Source: an uncultured Azospirillum sp. (lineage in GTDB: Bacteria > Pseudomonadota > Alphaproteobacteria > RF32 > CAG-239). Taken from it: a stretch of 5,433 nt of DNA. Positions 1 to 5,433 of the stretch are shown piece by piece. Positions within the stretch are counted from its first letter, which is position 1. The number at the start of each line of letters is the position of its first letter. Below the pieces are notes generated by a model that saw only the letters and a list, made by a program, of their open reading frames with translations, was not told the origin of the DNA and did no database searches. Where the stretch lies: positions 1 to 5,433 of the forward strand of contig CABUAP010000095.1 in NCBI GenBank assembly GCA_902489675.1. Direction: 5' to 3'. The position numbers and the translations under genes are program-made.

Positions 1-19
1 TAAAACTTTTATAAATTGC

Positions 20-48
20 TTGGCTTTTTGATTAAAACTGAATATACT
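20..48 (+). promoter_or_regulatory. Putative sigma-70 promoter of the exporter/U32 operon
   Basis: A -35-like TTGGCT (20-25) and a -10 TATACT (43-48) are separated by exactly 17 bases. Transcription would start near 55, leaving a leader of about 26 bases before the ATG at 81. The -10 box matches the consensus at five of six positions; the -35 is weaker. Nothing else in bases 1-80 looks coding in the forward direction, and an in-frame TGA at 72-74 bounds the gene that follows. Assignment is by motif only. Confidence 0.5.
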
Positions 49-80
49 GAGCTTTCAAGTTTAATCATATATGAAGTAAA

Positions 81-1844
81 ATGTTTGCCAAGTTAAAAGA
101 AAAGTTCTACTCCATCAATGCTGTCAGAAATTATCGGAAGATTTTTCCGTATGTGCGGCCTTATTGGTGGCGAGCGCTGTTGTCAATTCTGATTACTATC
201 CCGATCGGTTCCATGGATGCGGTTATCGCTTGGTCGCTAAAGCCCTATATGGATGTGGTCATGGTGGAAAAAAGCACCAATGCCACTAACTATATCCCGA
301 TTTTGATTATTATTTTCAGCTGCCTGCAAAGCCTGCTCAATTATGCGGCCACTTATCTCAATACTTGGGTAGGGCGGAAAATTGCCAATGATGTCAAAAT
401 GGATTTGTTTGACCGGTTGATGTATTGCGAAGCCAGTTTTTTTGATCGGACGACTTCCGGACAGGTTATGTTTGGTTATAACAGCGATGTGGATACAGCG
501 TGTAACGGTTTGCTTTCAAACTTAAAACTGTTTACTACTCGAGTGTTTTCTTCCATCTCGCTGATTTTTGTGCTTTTTTACAATTCCTGGCAGTTGGCGT
601 TGATCGCAGTGGTGGTTTTGTTTGGCGCTTTATATCCGTTGACAACGGTTCGCCGCCGCATTAAGTCGGTGATGGATAAGACTATTTTTTCGGGGGCTGC
701 CGTTATGAGTCATTATAACGAAACTTACAGCGGTAACCGGATCATTGCATCTTATAATCTTTACAAGTATCAGAGTCATCGTTTTCGCGAAACGCTGAAA
801 TCTGTTTTTAAGCTTGGGATTAAGATGATTCAACGGACGGGGATGATGTCGCCGTTGATGCATTTTATTGTTTCTTTAGGCATTGCAGCGGTTATTTGGA
901 CCGGCAGTTACTTGATTGTGCATCATCAGATTACGGCCGGGAATTTCGTTTCCTTTATTACGGCTTTGATTATGCTGTATAATCCGATTAAGTCGATCGG
1001 CAATAATTATAACAATGTGCAAATGGCGTTTATGGCGATGGAACGTGTTTTTGATAAACTGGAGCGGAAACCGGCTATTTGCAGCAAAAAAGATGCGGTT
1101 GAACTAACCGAGGTGAAAAAAGGGATAGAATATCGTGACGTCTGCTTTGAGTATGCGCGCAATCATCCGGTCTTGAAACATATTAATATGAAAGTCGAGG
1201 TTGGGCAAACGATTGCTTTGGTCGGTAATTCCGGCGGCGGAAAGACGACGTTGGTCAATTTGCTGCCGCGTTTTTATGATGTTAAATCAGGCGGTATTTT
1301 GATTGACGGAACAGATATCCGTAACTACAGCCTGAACTCTCTTCGTGACAGGATTGCGGTTGTTTTTCAGGATAACTTCCTGTTTGACGGCACAATCAGA
1401 GAAAATATTTTGCTTGGGAAAGAAAGTGCCTCAAATGAAGAACTAAATGCCGCAGTCAAAAGCGCTTGTTTGGAGGAATTTGTCAGCGGATTGGACATGG
1501 GGCTTGATACCGAAATCGGCGAGCGGGGTGTGCTGCTTTCCGGCGGACAAAAACAGCGGATTGCCATTGCCAGAGCTTTTCTGAAAAATGCACCGATCGT
1601 AATTTTGGACGAGGCAACTTCAGCATTGGATAATAAGTCGGAGGCGGTTGTTCAGCAAGCGATTGATAACCTGATGAAAGACCGGACGGTATTTATTATT
1701 GCCCACCGGCTTTCGACCGTGCGTAATGCTGACCGGATTGTGGTGGTCAATTATGGGGAAATTGTTGAGAGCGGCACGCATGAAGAGCTGTTGGAAAAAG
1801 AAAACGGCGTTTATGCTTCTTTGTACAAAAGCCAGTTGAAATAA
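81..1844 (+). CDS. MsbA-like ABC exporter, fused permease and ATPase (lipid A / lipid flippase family)
   Basis: A 587-residue half-transporter, close to the roughly 580 residues usual for MsbA. Residues about 25-320 form an ABC type-1 exporter transmembrane domain with about six hydrophobic segments. The nucleotide-binding domain fills the rest: Walker A GNSGGGKTT (382-390), Q-loop Gln430 in VVFQDN, signature LSGGQKQR (486-493), Walker B IVILDE (506-511) followed by ATSALD, and H-loop His542 in AHRLST. All catalytic motifs are intact, so a homodimeric, ATP-driven inner-membrane exporter is expected. By family, the likeliest cargo is lipid A-core or another phospholipid moved from the inner to the outer leaflet. 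No lpxK or other lipid A gene is in view, so a drug or other lipid substrate cannot be excluded. The start at 81 is supported by a TGA just upstream in frame; the ribosome site is weak (TGAAG, 72-76). The U32 gene follows after 7 bases, indicating co-transcription. Confidence 0.93.
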   Translation: MFAKLKEKFYSINAVRNYRKIFPYVRPYWWRALLSILITIPIGSMDAVIAWSLKPYMDVVMVEKSTNATNYIPILIIIFSCLQSLLNYAATYLNTWVGRKIANDVKMDLFDRLMYCEASFFDRTTSGQVMFGYNSDVDTACNGLLSNLKLFTTRVFSSISLIFVLFYNSWQLALIAVVVLFGALYPLTTVRRRIKSVMDKTIFSGAAVMSHYNETYSGNRIIASYNLYKYQSHRFRETLKSVFKLGIKMIQRTGMMSPLMHFIVSLGIAAVIWTGSYLIVHHQITAGNFVSFITALIMLYNPIKSIGNNYNNVQMAFMAMERVFDKLERKPAICSKKDAVELTEVKKGIEYRDVCFEYARNHPVLKHINMKVEVGQTIALVGNSGGGKTTLVNLLPRFYDVKSGGILIDGTDIRNYSLNSLRDRIAVVFQDNFLFDGTIRENILLGKESASNEELNAAVKSACLEEFVSGLDMGLDTEIGERGVLLSGGQKQRIAIARAFLKNAPIVILDEATSALDNKSEAVVQQAIDNLMKDRTVFIIAHRLSTVRNADRIVVVNYGEIVESGTHEELLEKENGVYASLYKSQLK

Positions 1845-1847
1845 GGA
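1844..1847 (+). promoter_or_regulatory. Ribosome binding site deciding the U32 start
   Basis: AGGA begins on the last base of the exporter's stop codon. It lies 4 bases before the ATG at 1852 and 7 bases before a second in-frame ATG at 1855. The spacing favours 1855, giving a protein one residue shorter that begins MKKELLAPAG, a common start for U32 proteins. Overlap with the upstream stop suggests translational coupling. Confidence 0.55.
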
Positions 1848-1851
1848 TAGA

Positions 1852-4122
1852 ATGATGAAAAAAGAACTGTTGGCTCCGGCCGGAGATTTGGAAGCCGGAT
1901 ATGCGGCTTTGTTTTATGGGGCCGATGCGGTCTATTTGGGATTGAAGCATTTTTCGGCGCGGGCAACGGCAACTAACTTTGATGAAGAAGAGCTAAACGA
2001 ATTTGTCGGTTTTGCTCATGCTAAGGGCAGGAAAGTTTATGCGGCAATCAATACGTTGATTGAGGAAAATGAACTGCCGGAACTGTTGAAAAGTTTGGAT
2101 ATCTGTTCTCATTGCCGGGTGGATGCGGTCATTTTGCAAGATTTGGGCGTGGCGCGGATTATTCGGGAACAATATCCGGAATTGGAACTGCACGCCAGTA
2201 CCCAAATGGCCGTACACAATAAGGAAGGCGCGCTGGCGCTGAAGAAGCTGGGATTTTCCCGCGTGGTGCTGGCGCGGGAACTGAACTTGAATGAGATTAA
2301 GGATATTGCGTCGATTCCGGGGTTGGAAACGGAAGCTTTTATCCACGGCGCCTTATGTTATTCTTACAGCGGGATGTGTTTGTTTTCGTCTTTGGAATGC
2401 GGGCGCAGCGCCAACCGCGGCAAATGCCTTTATCCCTGTCGGTCTGAATTTGAGGGTGAAAACGGCAGTCGACATTATTTTTCGATGAAGGATATGGCGC
2501 TTAAAGATGATATTTTGAAAATGCCGGTCACTTCGCTAAAAATTGAAGGGCGGAAGAAAAATGCTCTGTATGTGGCAGCGGTGACCGATTATTATCGCCG
2601 GATTTTGGATGGCAAAGGCTGCGATACGGCGCGAGAAGAAAATATTAAGCAGATTTTTTCCCGCCCATGGTCGGAGTTTCATCTGCACGGCAAGGATAAG
2701 ACCGTGGTAGAACCTGATTTTGTCGGCCATCGCGGACTGCCGGCCGGTAAAATTGAGCAAGTGTTTAAGGGGCGTATCAGTTTGCATATCAGGCATGATA
2801 TTGCCCGTCATGACGGGATCCAGATTGATGTGCCGGGAGAAGAGCGGCCGTTTGGTTTTTCTTTGCAAAATATGCAGGTTAAAGGGCAGAGTGTTTTTGA
2901 GGCCAAAGCTGGGGATGAGGTTGTGATTTTTCTGCCGCCGCAGGCACCAAAGCTGGAAAAAGGGTTGGCGGTTTATCTGGCTTCTTCCAGCCGGGTAAAA
3001 GGGGCGTACGATTACCGCCGTCCCAAACCCGGGGAATATCGGCAGCGTTTGCCGCTTGAAGTGCAGGTTGTGATTGCGGACGATAAAGTGACCGCGGCGG
3101 CGGAAAATGTTTCAGTTGAATTGACGGGTGAGTTTTTGCCGGCCAATGATATTGAAAAAGTGGAAGATGCCGTGCGCAGCGCTTTTGCCAAAACCGGTGA
3201 TACCGCGTTTGAACTGTCGGCAATCAACATTGATAATCCGCGCGGACTGTTTGTTCCGCTGTCTTTGCTGAATGCCTTGCGCCGTGAGTTGTACGCCCAA
3301 ATCCGGCCGCAGGAAAAAACGGCGGTTTTGCCGCAGATTGACAAACCGGCGGTGGTGGAAAAAAGCGGTTGGATTATCCGTACCGATGATTTGAACACAT
3401 TATCAAATATCAATTTGAATGAAGTTGACGAAGTTATTTTCCTGCTGCCGCAGGCGTTTGATGCCGAACGGTTGAAAGTTATTCCCAAAAACAAATTGCG
3501 ATTAGCCTTGCCGGCTTTGGAGCGTGCACCGGCAAAATATGCCGAGTTGATTAGGTGTTTGCTTGACGGCGGTTTCAAAAAATGGGAAGCAGCCAATTGG
3601 TGGGGGTTGAGTATGCTGCCGTCAAAAGGCATTGATCTCAGTTTTGACAGCAGCCTTTATGTGCTGAACACGCAGGCTGCACAGGCGGCAAAAGATGCCG
3701 GTGCGGGGCGGATAACTCTGTCGGTTGAGGATTGTTTGGGAAATATGCAGGCGTTGGCAGAAAAATCTCCGCTGCCGGTGGTGATGCCGGTTTATCAAGA
3801 TGCGCCGCTGTTTACCAGTGCCGTTTGTATCCGTGCCAATCCGTGTAAAGGATGTGCCAGAGGGGAGAAGTGGTTGAAACTGCGTCATGAAGGAAAAGAA
3901 TATCTGGCTTTATCCAAAAACTGCCAGACGATGCTTTTTGCCGGTCGTCCTTTGTGCTTTGCGGCCGAAGCTGGTGCGGTGAGGGCTGCTTACTATCGGG
4001 TTGATTTTGTATATCGTCATTATTCGCCGGAAGCGGCTGCGGCCGTATGGAATAAAGTACGTCGGTTTGAAGATGTATCCGGAGGGACGAAAGGAAACCT
4101 TGTTTCCGGCGGAAATTTCTGA
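1852..4122 (+). CDS. Long U32-family protein, RlhA/TrhP type, putative iron-sulfur-dependent RNA hydroxylase
   Basis: 756 residues, annotated as peptidase family U32. The N-terminal ELLAPAGDLE and GADAVYLG segments and the block EAFIHGALCYSYSGMC (161-176) match the U32 signature. Cys169, Cys176, Cys192 and Cys196 (GKCLYPCR) are placed as in E. coli YegQ/TrhP, and SLKIEGRKK follows. In characterised relatives (UbiU, UbiV) such cysteines bind a 4Fe-4S cluster; TrhP and RlhA hydroxylate tRNA and 23S rRNA. A cytoplasmic, prephenate-linked RNA hydroxylase is therefore likelier than a protease, but the substrate is inferred. Residues about 291-490, from VGHRG to FVPLSLLNALRREL, look like the collagenase-like DUF3656 region found in long U32 proteins. 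The length, about 100 residues more than E. coli RlhA, comes with a C-terminal cysteine group (659, 665, 668, 691, 702). It is the second gene of the exporter operon. The start at 1852 is kept, but ATG 1855 is equally plausible. No frameshift is seen. Confidence 0.9.
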   Translation: MMKKELLAPAGDLEAGYAALFYGADAVYLGLKHFSARATATNFDEEELNEFVGFAHAKGRKVYAAINTLIEENELPELLKSLDICSHCRVDAVILQDLGVARIIREQYPELELHASTQMAVHNKEGALALKKLGFSRVVLARELNLNEIKDIASIPGLETEAFIHGALCYSYSGMCLFSSLECGRSANRGKCLYPCRSEFEGENGSRHYFSMKDMALKDDILKMPVTSLKIEGRKKNALYVAAVTDYYRRILDGKGCDTAREENIKQIFSRPWSEFHLHGKDKTVVEPDFVGHRGLPAGKIEQVFKGRISLHIRHDIARHDGIQIDVPGEERPFGFSLQNMQVKGQSVFEAKAGDEVVIFLPPQAPKLEKGLAVYLASSSRVKGAYDYRRPKPGEYRQRLPLEVQVVIADDKVTAAAENVSVELTGEFLPANDIEKVEDAVRSAFAKTGDTAFELSAINIDNPRGLFVPLSLLNALRRELYAQIRPQEKTAVLPQIDKPAVVEKSGWIIRTDDLNTLSNINLNEVDEVIFLLPQAFDAERLKVIPKNKLRLALPALERAPAKYAELIRCLLDGGFKKWEAANWWGLSMLPSKGIDLSFDSSLYVLNTQAAQAAKDAGAGRITLSVEDCLGNMQALAEKSPLPVVMPVYQDAPLFTSAVCIRANPCKGCARGEKWLKLRHEGKEYLALSKNCQTMLFAGRPLCFAAEAGAVRAAYYRVDFVYRHYSPEAAAAVWNKVRRFEDVSGGTKGNLVSGGNF

Positions 4123-4128
4123 TTTTTT
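4093..4128 (+). other. Overlapping alternative hairpins at the end of the U32 gene
   Basis: GGAAAC (4093-4098) can pair with GTTTCC (4102-4107). The same TTTCC (4103-4107) can instead pair with GGAAA (4111-4115). The second hairpin is followed by a T-rich stretch ending in TTTTTT (4123-4128), just past the stop codon. It may be a weak first terminator ahead of the stronger one at 4138, or chance within coding sequence. Confidence 0.3.
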
Positions 4129-4137
4129 AAGATGGGA

Positions 4138-4168
4138 AACGCCCCGATTGCTGTCGGGGCGTTGTTTT
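4138..4168 (+). terminator. Rho-independent terminator of the exporter/U32 operon
   Basis: A perfect 10-bp stem pairs AACGCCCCGA (4138-4147) with TCGGGGCGTT (4154-4163) around a six-base loop TTGCTG. The plus-strand tail reads GTTTTAT, so it acts best on the operon ending at 4122. It also lies 21 bases past the end of the convergent AsmA-like gene. Read from the minus strand the stem is followed only by TTTCCC, so it may stop that transcript weakly too. Confidence 0.88.
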
Positions 4169-4188
4169 ATGCAGATTTTACAGCTGGT

Positions 4189-4980
4189 TTATTTACCGAG
4201 GCCGAACCAATTTTTTAAACCTGATTTTTCTTTGATGCTGTCAACAACGTTGTTTAAGCTGTCTTCCGCCGCGCTTTTCAGATCTACCAGTTTGCTTTTG
4301 ACCACTGTTTGATAGGCGGTATCAAAGATTTTTTGCAAAACAACGGAAATTGTATCGGCAATGCCTGTTCCGTTTTTGTTTTTTTCTTTGCCGATATCTT
4401 GCATCTTTATTTTTGGCAGCGGAACTTCAACCGACGATTTTTGGCCGGCCAATGATGCTGCCAGAGCGATATTGCCGCCGCAAACGGTGAGATGTTCAAT
4501 TATGACTTTTTTGCTGTCTTTTACCGTTTGTTGCTCTGAGGCATTTACTTTTTTATCGGTGATTTTCGGTGTTTTGTCTGAGGCTGTATTGGCTTTGATG
4601 TTGGCCAACAACTGGGAAATGTTATTTTGGGTGATGGAAAGCATTTCGTAAGAAATTTCCGGTTTTTCTATCTCAATATTTTCGATGATAATGGTGTTTG
4701 ATAAAATAGATTTCAGATTGACTTTTACGGCTACTCTGCCCACACTCATGATGTGGGGACTGCTGTAGTTTTCGGGGTTGGCAACCGTCAGATTTTGAAT
4801 TTCCACTTTTCCGTTCATCAGATCCAGTTGGAAACCGCCCAGATTGACATCGGTGCCGGTGACCTGACTTCCGTATTTATGGACGATATTTTTAACAATA
4901 GTTTCCGTTGACGGGGTTAGGTAATAAACGGCTGCTCCGATAACGGCCAGGGCTGCCAAAATTATAATAAGTTTTTTCAC
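4189..4980 (-). CDS. Small AsmA-like membrane-anchored periplasmic protein
   Basis: 263 residues when read from GTG at 4980. Residues 4-21 are a single hydrophobic helix (LIIILAALAVIGAAVYYL) after two lysines, giving an inner-membrane anchor with the rest in the periplasm. Residues about 35-107 follow the pattern common at the N-terminus of AsmA-family proteins: VTGTDVNLGGFQLDLMNG, then IQNLTVANPENYSSPHI, then VNLKSIL and IENIEIEKPEISYE. AsmA-family proteins are tied to outer-membrane lipid and protein homeostasis or lipid transport; the specific role here is unknown. At 263 residues it is much shorter than E. coli AsmA (about 617), so it resembles a stand-alone N-terminal module. The middle is lysine- and serine-rich (roughly 130-165) and probably flexible. 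A longer reading from TTG at 4992 is rejected because the ribosome site lies inside it. The gene converges on the U32 operon and diverges from the tRNA. Confidence 0.8.
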   Translation of the reverse strand: MKKLIIILAALAVIGAAVYYLTPSTETIVKNIVHKYGSQVTGTDVNLGGFQLDLMNGKVEIQNLTVANPENYSSPHIMSVGRVAVKVNLKSILSNTIIIENIEIEKPEISYEMLSITQNNISQLLANIKANTASDKTPKITDKKVNASEQQTVKDSKKVIIEHLTVCGGNIALAASLAGQKSSVEVPLPKIKMQDIGKEKNKNGTGIADTISVVLQKIFDTAYQTVVKSKLVDLKSAAEDSLNNVVDSIKEKSGLKNWFGLGK

Positions 4981-4985
4981 GATAG

Positions 4986-4990
4986 CCTCC
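4986..4990 (-). promoter_or_regulatory. Ribosome binding site of the AsmA-like gene
   Basis: On the minus strand GGAGG lies 5 bases before the GTG at 4980-4978. This strong Shine-Dalgarno match sets the start at GTG 4980 rather than the in-frame TTG at 4992, which overlaps the site itself. Confidence 0.85.
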
Positions 4991-5002
4991 AAGTTTTTCT
5001 TA

Positions 5003-5031
5003 ATTATAAAGCAAATTAAACCGGTTTGTTA
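5003..5031 (-). promoter_or_regulatory. Putative promoter of the AsmA-like gene
   Basis: The minus strand carries a perfect -10 box TATAAT (5008-5003), 13 bases before the GGAGG site. No good -35 box stands 16-18 bases upstream; the best placed hexamer is TAACAA (5031-5026). A 10-bp palindrome AAACCGGTTT (5018-5027) lies between the -10 and -35 positions, where an operator would sit. A weak or activator-dependent promoter is one reading. Confidence 0.45.
5018..5027. promoter_or_regulatory. Palindrome AAACCGGTTT, possible operator
   Basis: A perfect 10-bp palindrome lies just upstream of the -10 box of the AsmA-like gene. CCGGTT recurs at 5043-5048, 22 bases from the copy at 5021-5026, about two helical turns. 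No known regulator is recognised from this motif, and short palindromes also arise by chance. Confidence 0.25.
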
Positions 5032-5087
5032 TTGAATGATTTCCGGTTGACAAGAAGATGTTATTATACAGTTAGTGAAAATAAAGT

Positions 5088-5115
5088 AAAAAAAATCAGA
5101 TTTGCTTAAAAAAAA
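5088..5115 (+). promoter_or_regulatory. Two A-tracts upstream of the tRNA promoter (UP-element-like)
   Basis: Runs of eight A at 5088-5095 and 5108-5115 start 20 bases apart, close to two helical turns. The second ends two bases before the -35 box. Such phased A-tracts bend DNA and bind the RNA polymerase alpha subunit at stable-RNA promoters, so a stimulating role for tRNA transcription is likely but inferred. Confidence 0.4.
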
Positions 5116-5117
5116 GG

Positions 5118-5146
5118 TTGCAAAAATAATTTATGCGGTTTATAGT
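5118..5146 (+). promoter_or_regulatory. Promoter of the tRNA-Lys gene
   Basis: A -35 box TTGCAA (5118-5123) and a -10 box TATAGT (5141-5146) are separated by exactly 17 bases. Transcription should start about 5152-5154, giving a 5' leader of about 10 bases before the tRNA at 5163. Two A-tracts lie upstream, and an inverted repeat surrounds the -10 box. Confidence 0.75.
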
Positions 5147-5162
5147 CCGCTACATAAATTAT
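5126..5162. repeat. Inverted repeat enclosing the tRNA promoter -10 box
   Basis: ATAATTTATG (5126-5135) is the exact reverse complement of CATAAATTAT (5153-5162). Inside it CGG (5136-5138) can pair with CCG (5147-5149), leaving a loop TTTATAGT that contains the -10 hexamer. The right arm ends on the base before the mature tRNA. It could be an operator or a DNA hairpin; function is unknown. Confidence 0.6.
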
Positions 5163-5238
5163 GGGTGCGTAGCTCAGTTGGTAGAGCAACTGACTCTTAA
5201 TCAGTGGGTCTGGGGTTCGAGCCCCCACGCGCCTACCA
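5163..5238 (+). tRNA. tRNA-Lys, anticodon CTT, CCA encoded
   Basis: A complete 76-base cloverleaf. The acceptor stem pairs 5163-5169 with 5228-5234, the D stem is GCTC/GAGC (5172-5175, 5184-5187), the anticodon stem is ACTGA/TCAGT (5189-5193, 5201-5205), and the T stem is TGGGG/CCCCA (5211-5215, 5223-5227) with loop TTCGAGC. The anticodon CTT (5196-5198) reads AAG lysine codons. The discriminator is A (5235), as expected for lysine, and CCA is encoded at 5236-5238. Two acceptor pairs are G-U wobbles, including the first pair (G1-U72), and both deviations are on the 3' side. The gene should still be functional. It has its own promoter and terminator and diverges from the AsmA-like gene. Confidence 0.97.
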
Positions 5239-5248
5239 CTTGATTTTC

Positions 5249-5285
5249 AAGGCTTTGCGAAGAATCGCTAAAGCCTTTAATTTTT
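5249..5285 (+). terminator. Rho-independent terminator of tRNA-Lys
   Basis: AAGGCTTTGCGA (5249-5260) pairs over 12 bp with TCGC (5265-5268) and AAAGCCTT (5270-5277), with one bulged T at 5269 and a four-base loop AGAA. A T-rich tail TAATTTTT follows, ending at 5285. It begins 10 bases after the encoded CCA, as expected for a single-gene tRNA transcript. Confidence 0.85.
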
Positions 5286-5287
5286 GC

Positions 5288-5307
5288 TAGTAGACCTATA
5301 GTAGACC
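5288..5307. repeat. Two direct copies of TAGTAGACC, 11 bases apart
   Basis: TAGTAGACC occurs at 5288-5296 and again at 5299-5307, a period of 11 bases, about one helical turn. Tandem short sites just past a tRNA 3' end resemble the arm-type sites bound by tyrosine integrases. That reading is inference, because no integrase gene is visible before the window ends. Confidence 0.45.
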
Positions 5308-5433
5308 AGAAAGAGAAAACACCGGCGCAATCAAACAGTTTCCAAAATGGAAATAACCACTTGCGAATCGGTTTACAGCTGCCGTTAAATCACTCGGAAA
5401 ACTCGGGCGCTTTATTGTCGTTTTCCCTTTATT
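5308..5433. other. No gene recognised; window edge
   Basis: Short open frames exist on both strands, but none has a start with a ribosome site or a recognisable protein. A small hairpin TTTCCA/TGGAAA (5339-5344, 5348-5353) is the only structure seen. A minus-strand frame stays open from the window edge to a stop at 5298-5296 and could be the end of a gene entering from the right, but its 45 codons are not recognisable. Confidence 0.4.

Noticed and set aside
3012..3632. A 206-codon open frame on the minus strand inside the U32 gene
   Set aside because: It lies wholly opposite a well-supported family member, and its translation shows no recognisable domain. It is a shadow frame.
4001..4312. 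Plus-strand open frame spanning the end of the U32 gene, the terminator and the end of the AsmA-like gene
   Set aside because: It runs through a strong terminator and overlaps two better-supported genes, with no family resemblance.
4189..4992. Longer form of the AsmA-like protein starting at TTG 4992
   Set aside because: The strong GGAGG site at 4990-4986 lies inside this extension and is spaced correctly for the GTG at 4980.
5047..5052. A consensus -35 box TTGACA upstream of the tRNA
   Set aside because: No acceptable -10 hexamer lies 16-18 bases downstream; the TATTAT and TATACA matches are only 9-12 bases away. The TTGCAA/TATAGT pair at 5118-5146 has ideal spacing and a better position.
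5244..5433. Open frame on the plus strand running from the tRNA terminator to the window edge
   Set aside because: It crosses the terminator hairpin, has no ATG or GTG start with a ribosome site, and its translation looks random. The opposite strand is similarly open over part of the same stretch.
1..5433. CRISPR array, insertion sequence, toxin-antitoxin or other defence system
   Set aside because: No regularly spaced repeats, transposase, nuclease or small paired genes are visible. The window is mainly housekeeping-type genes.

Overview
The window holds three protein genes and one tRNA gene. Codon use, an AsmA-like envelope protein, an MsbA-type exporter and the form of the tRNA-Lys and its promoter suggest a Gram-negative bacterium. 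An alphaproteobacterium of moderate G+C, possibly one of the uncultured host-associated lineages, is my best guess from composition and protein style; I could not test it by search.

Layout. Bases 1-80 carry a plausible sigma-70 promoter. An operon of two plus-strand genes follows: an MsbA-like ABC lipid exporter (81-1844) and, 7 bases later, a long U32-family protein (1852-4122) of the RlhA/TrhP type, with a conserved cysteine cluster and an extra cysteine-rich C-terminus. A strong hairpin terminator at 4138-4168 closes this operon. A convergent minus-strand gene (4189-4980) encodes a short, membrane-anchored AsmA-like protein; its ribosome binding site points to a GTG start at 4980. The gap at 4981-5162 carries that gene's promoter region on the minus strand and, on the plus strand, a well-formed tRNA promoter with A-tracts and an inverted repeat over the -10 box. 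A complete tRNA-Lys(CTT) gene with encoded CCA lies at 5163-5238, followed by a 12-bp hairpin terminator. The last 150 bases (5286-5433) have no convincing gene, but begin with two TAGTAGACC repeats 11 bases apart.

How it fits together. Two of the three proteins point to the cell envelope: lipid flipping by the ABC exporter and lipid homeostasis by the AsmA-like protein. The U32 protein is more likely an iron-sulfur-dependent RNA hydroxylase than a protease, so its place in the exporter operon may be only positional. Most of the window is ordinary core genome. The one place that may be a border to something accessory is the 3' side of the tRNA. There the acceptor stem has two G-U pairs and the repeats begin, as could happen at an integration site. 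No integrase gene is visible before the window ends, so no new system can be claimed.
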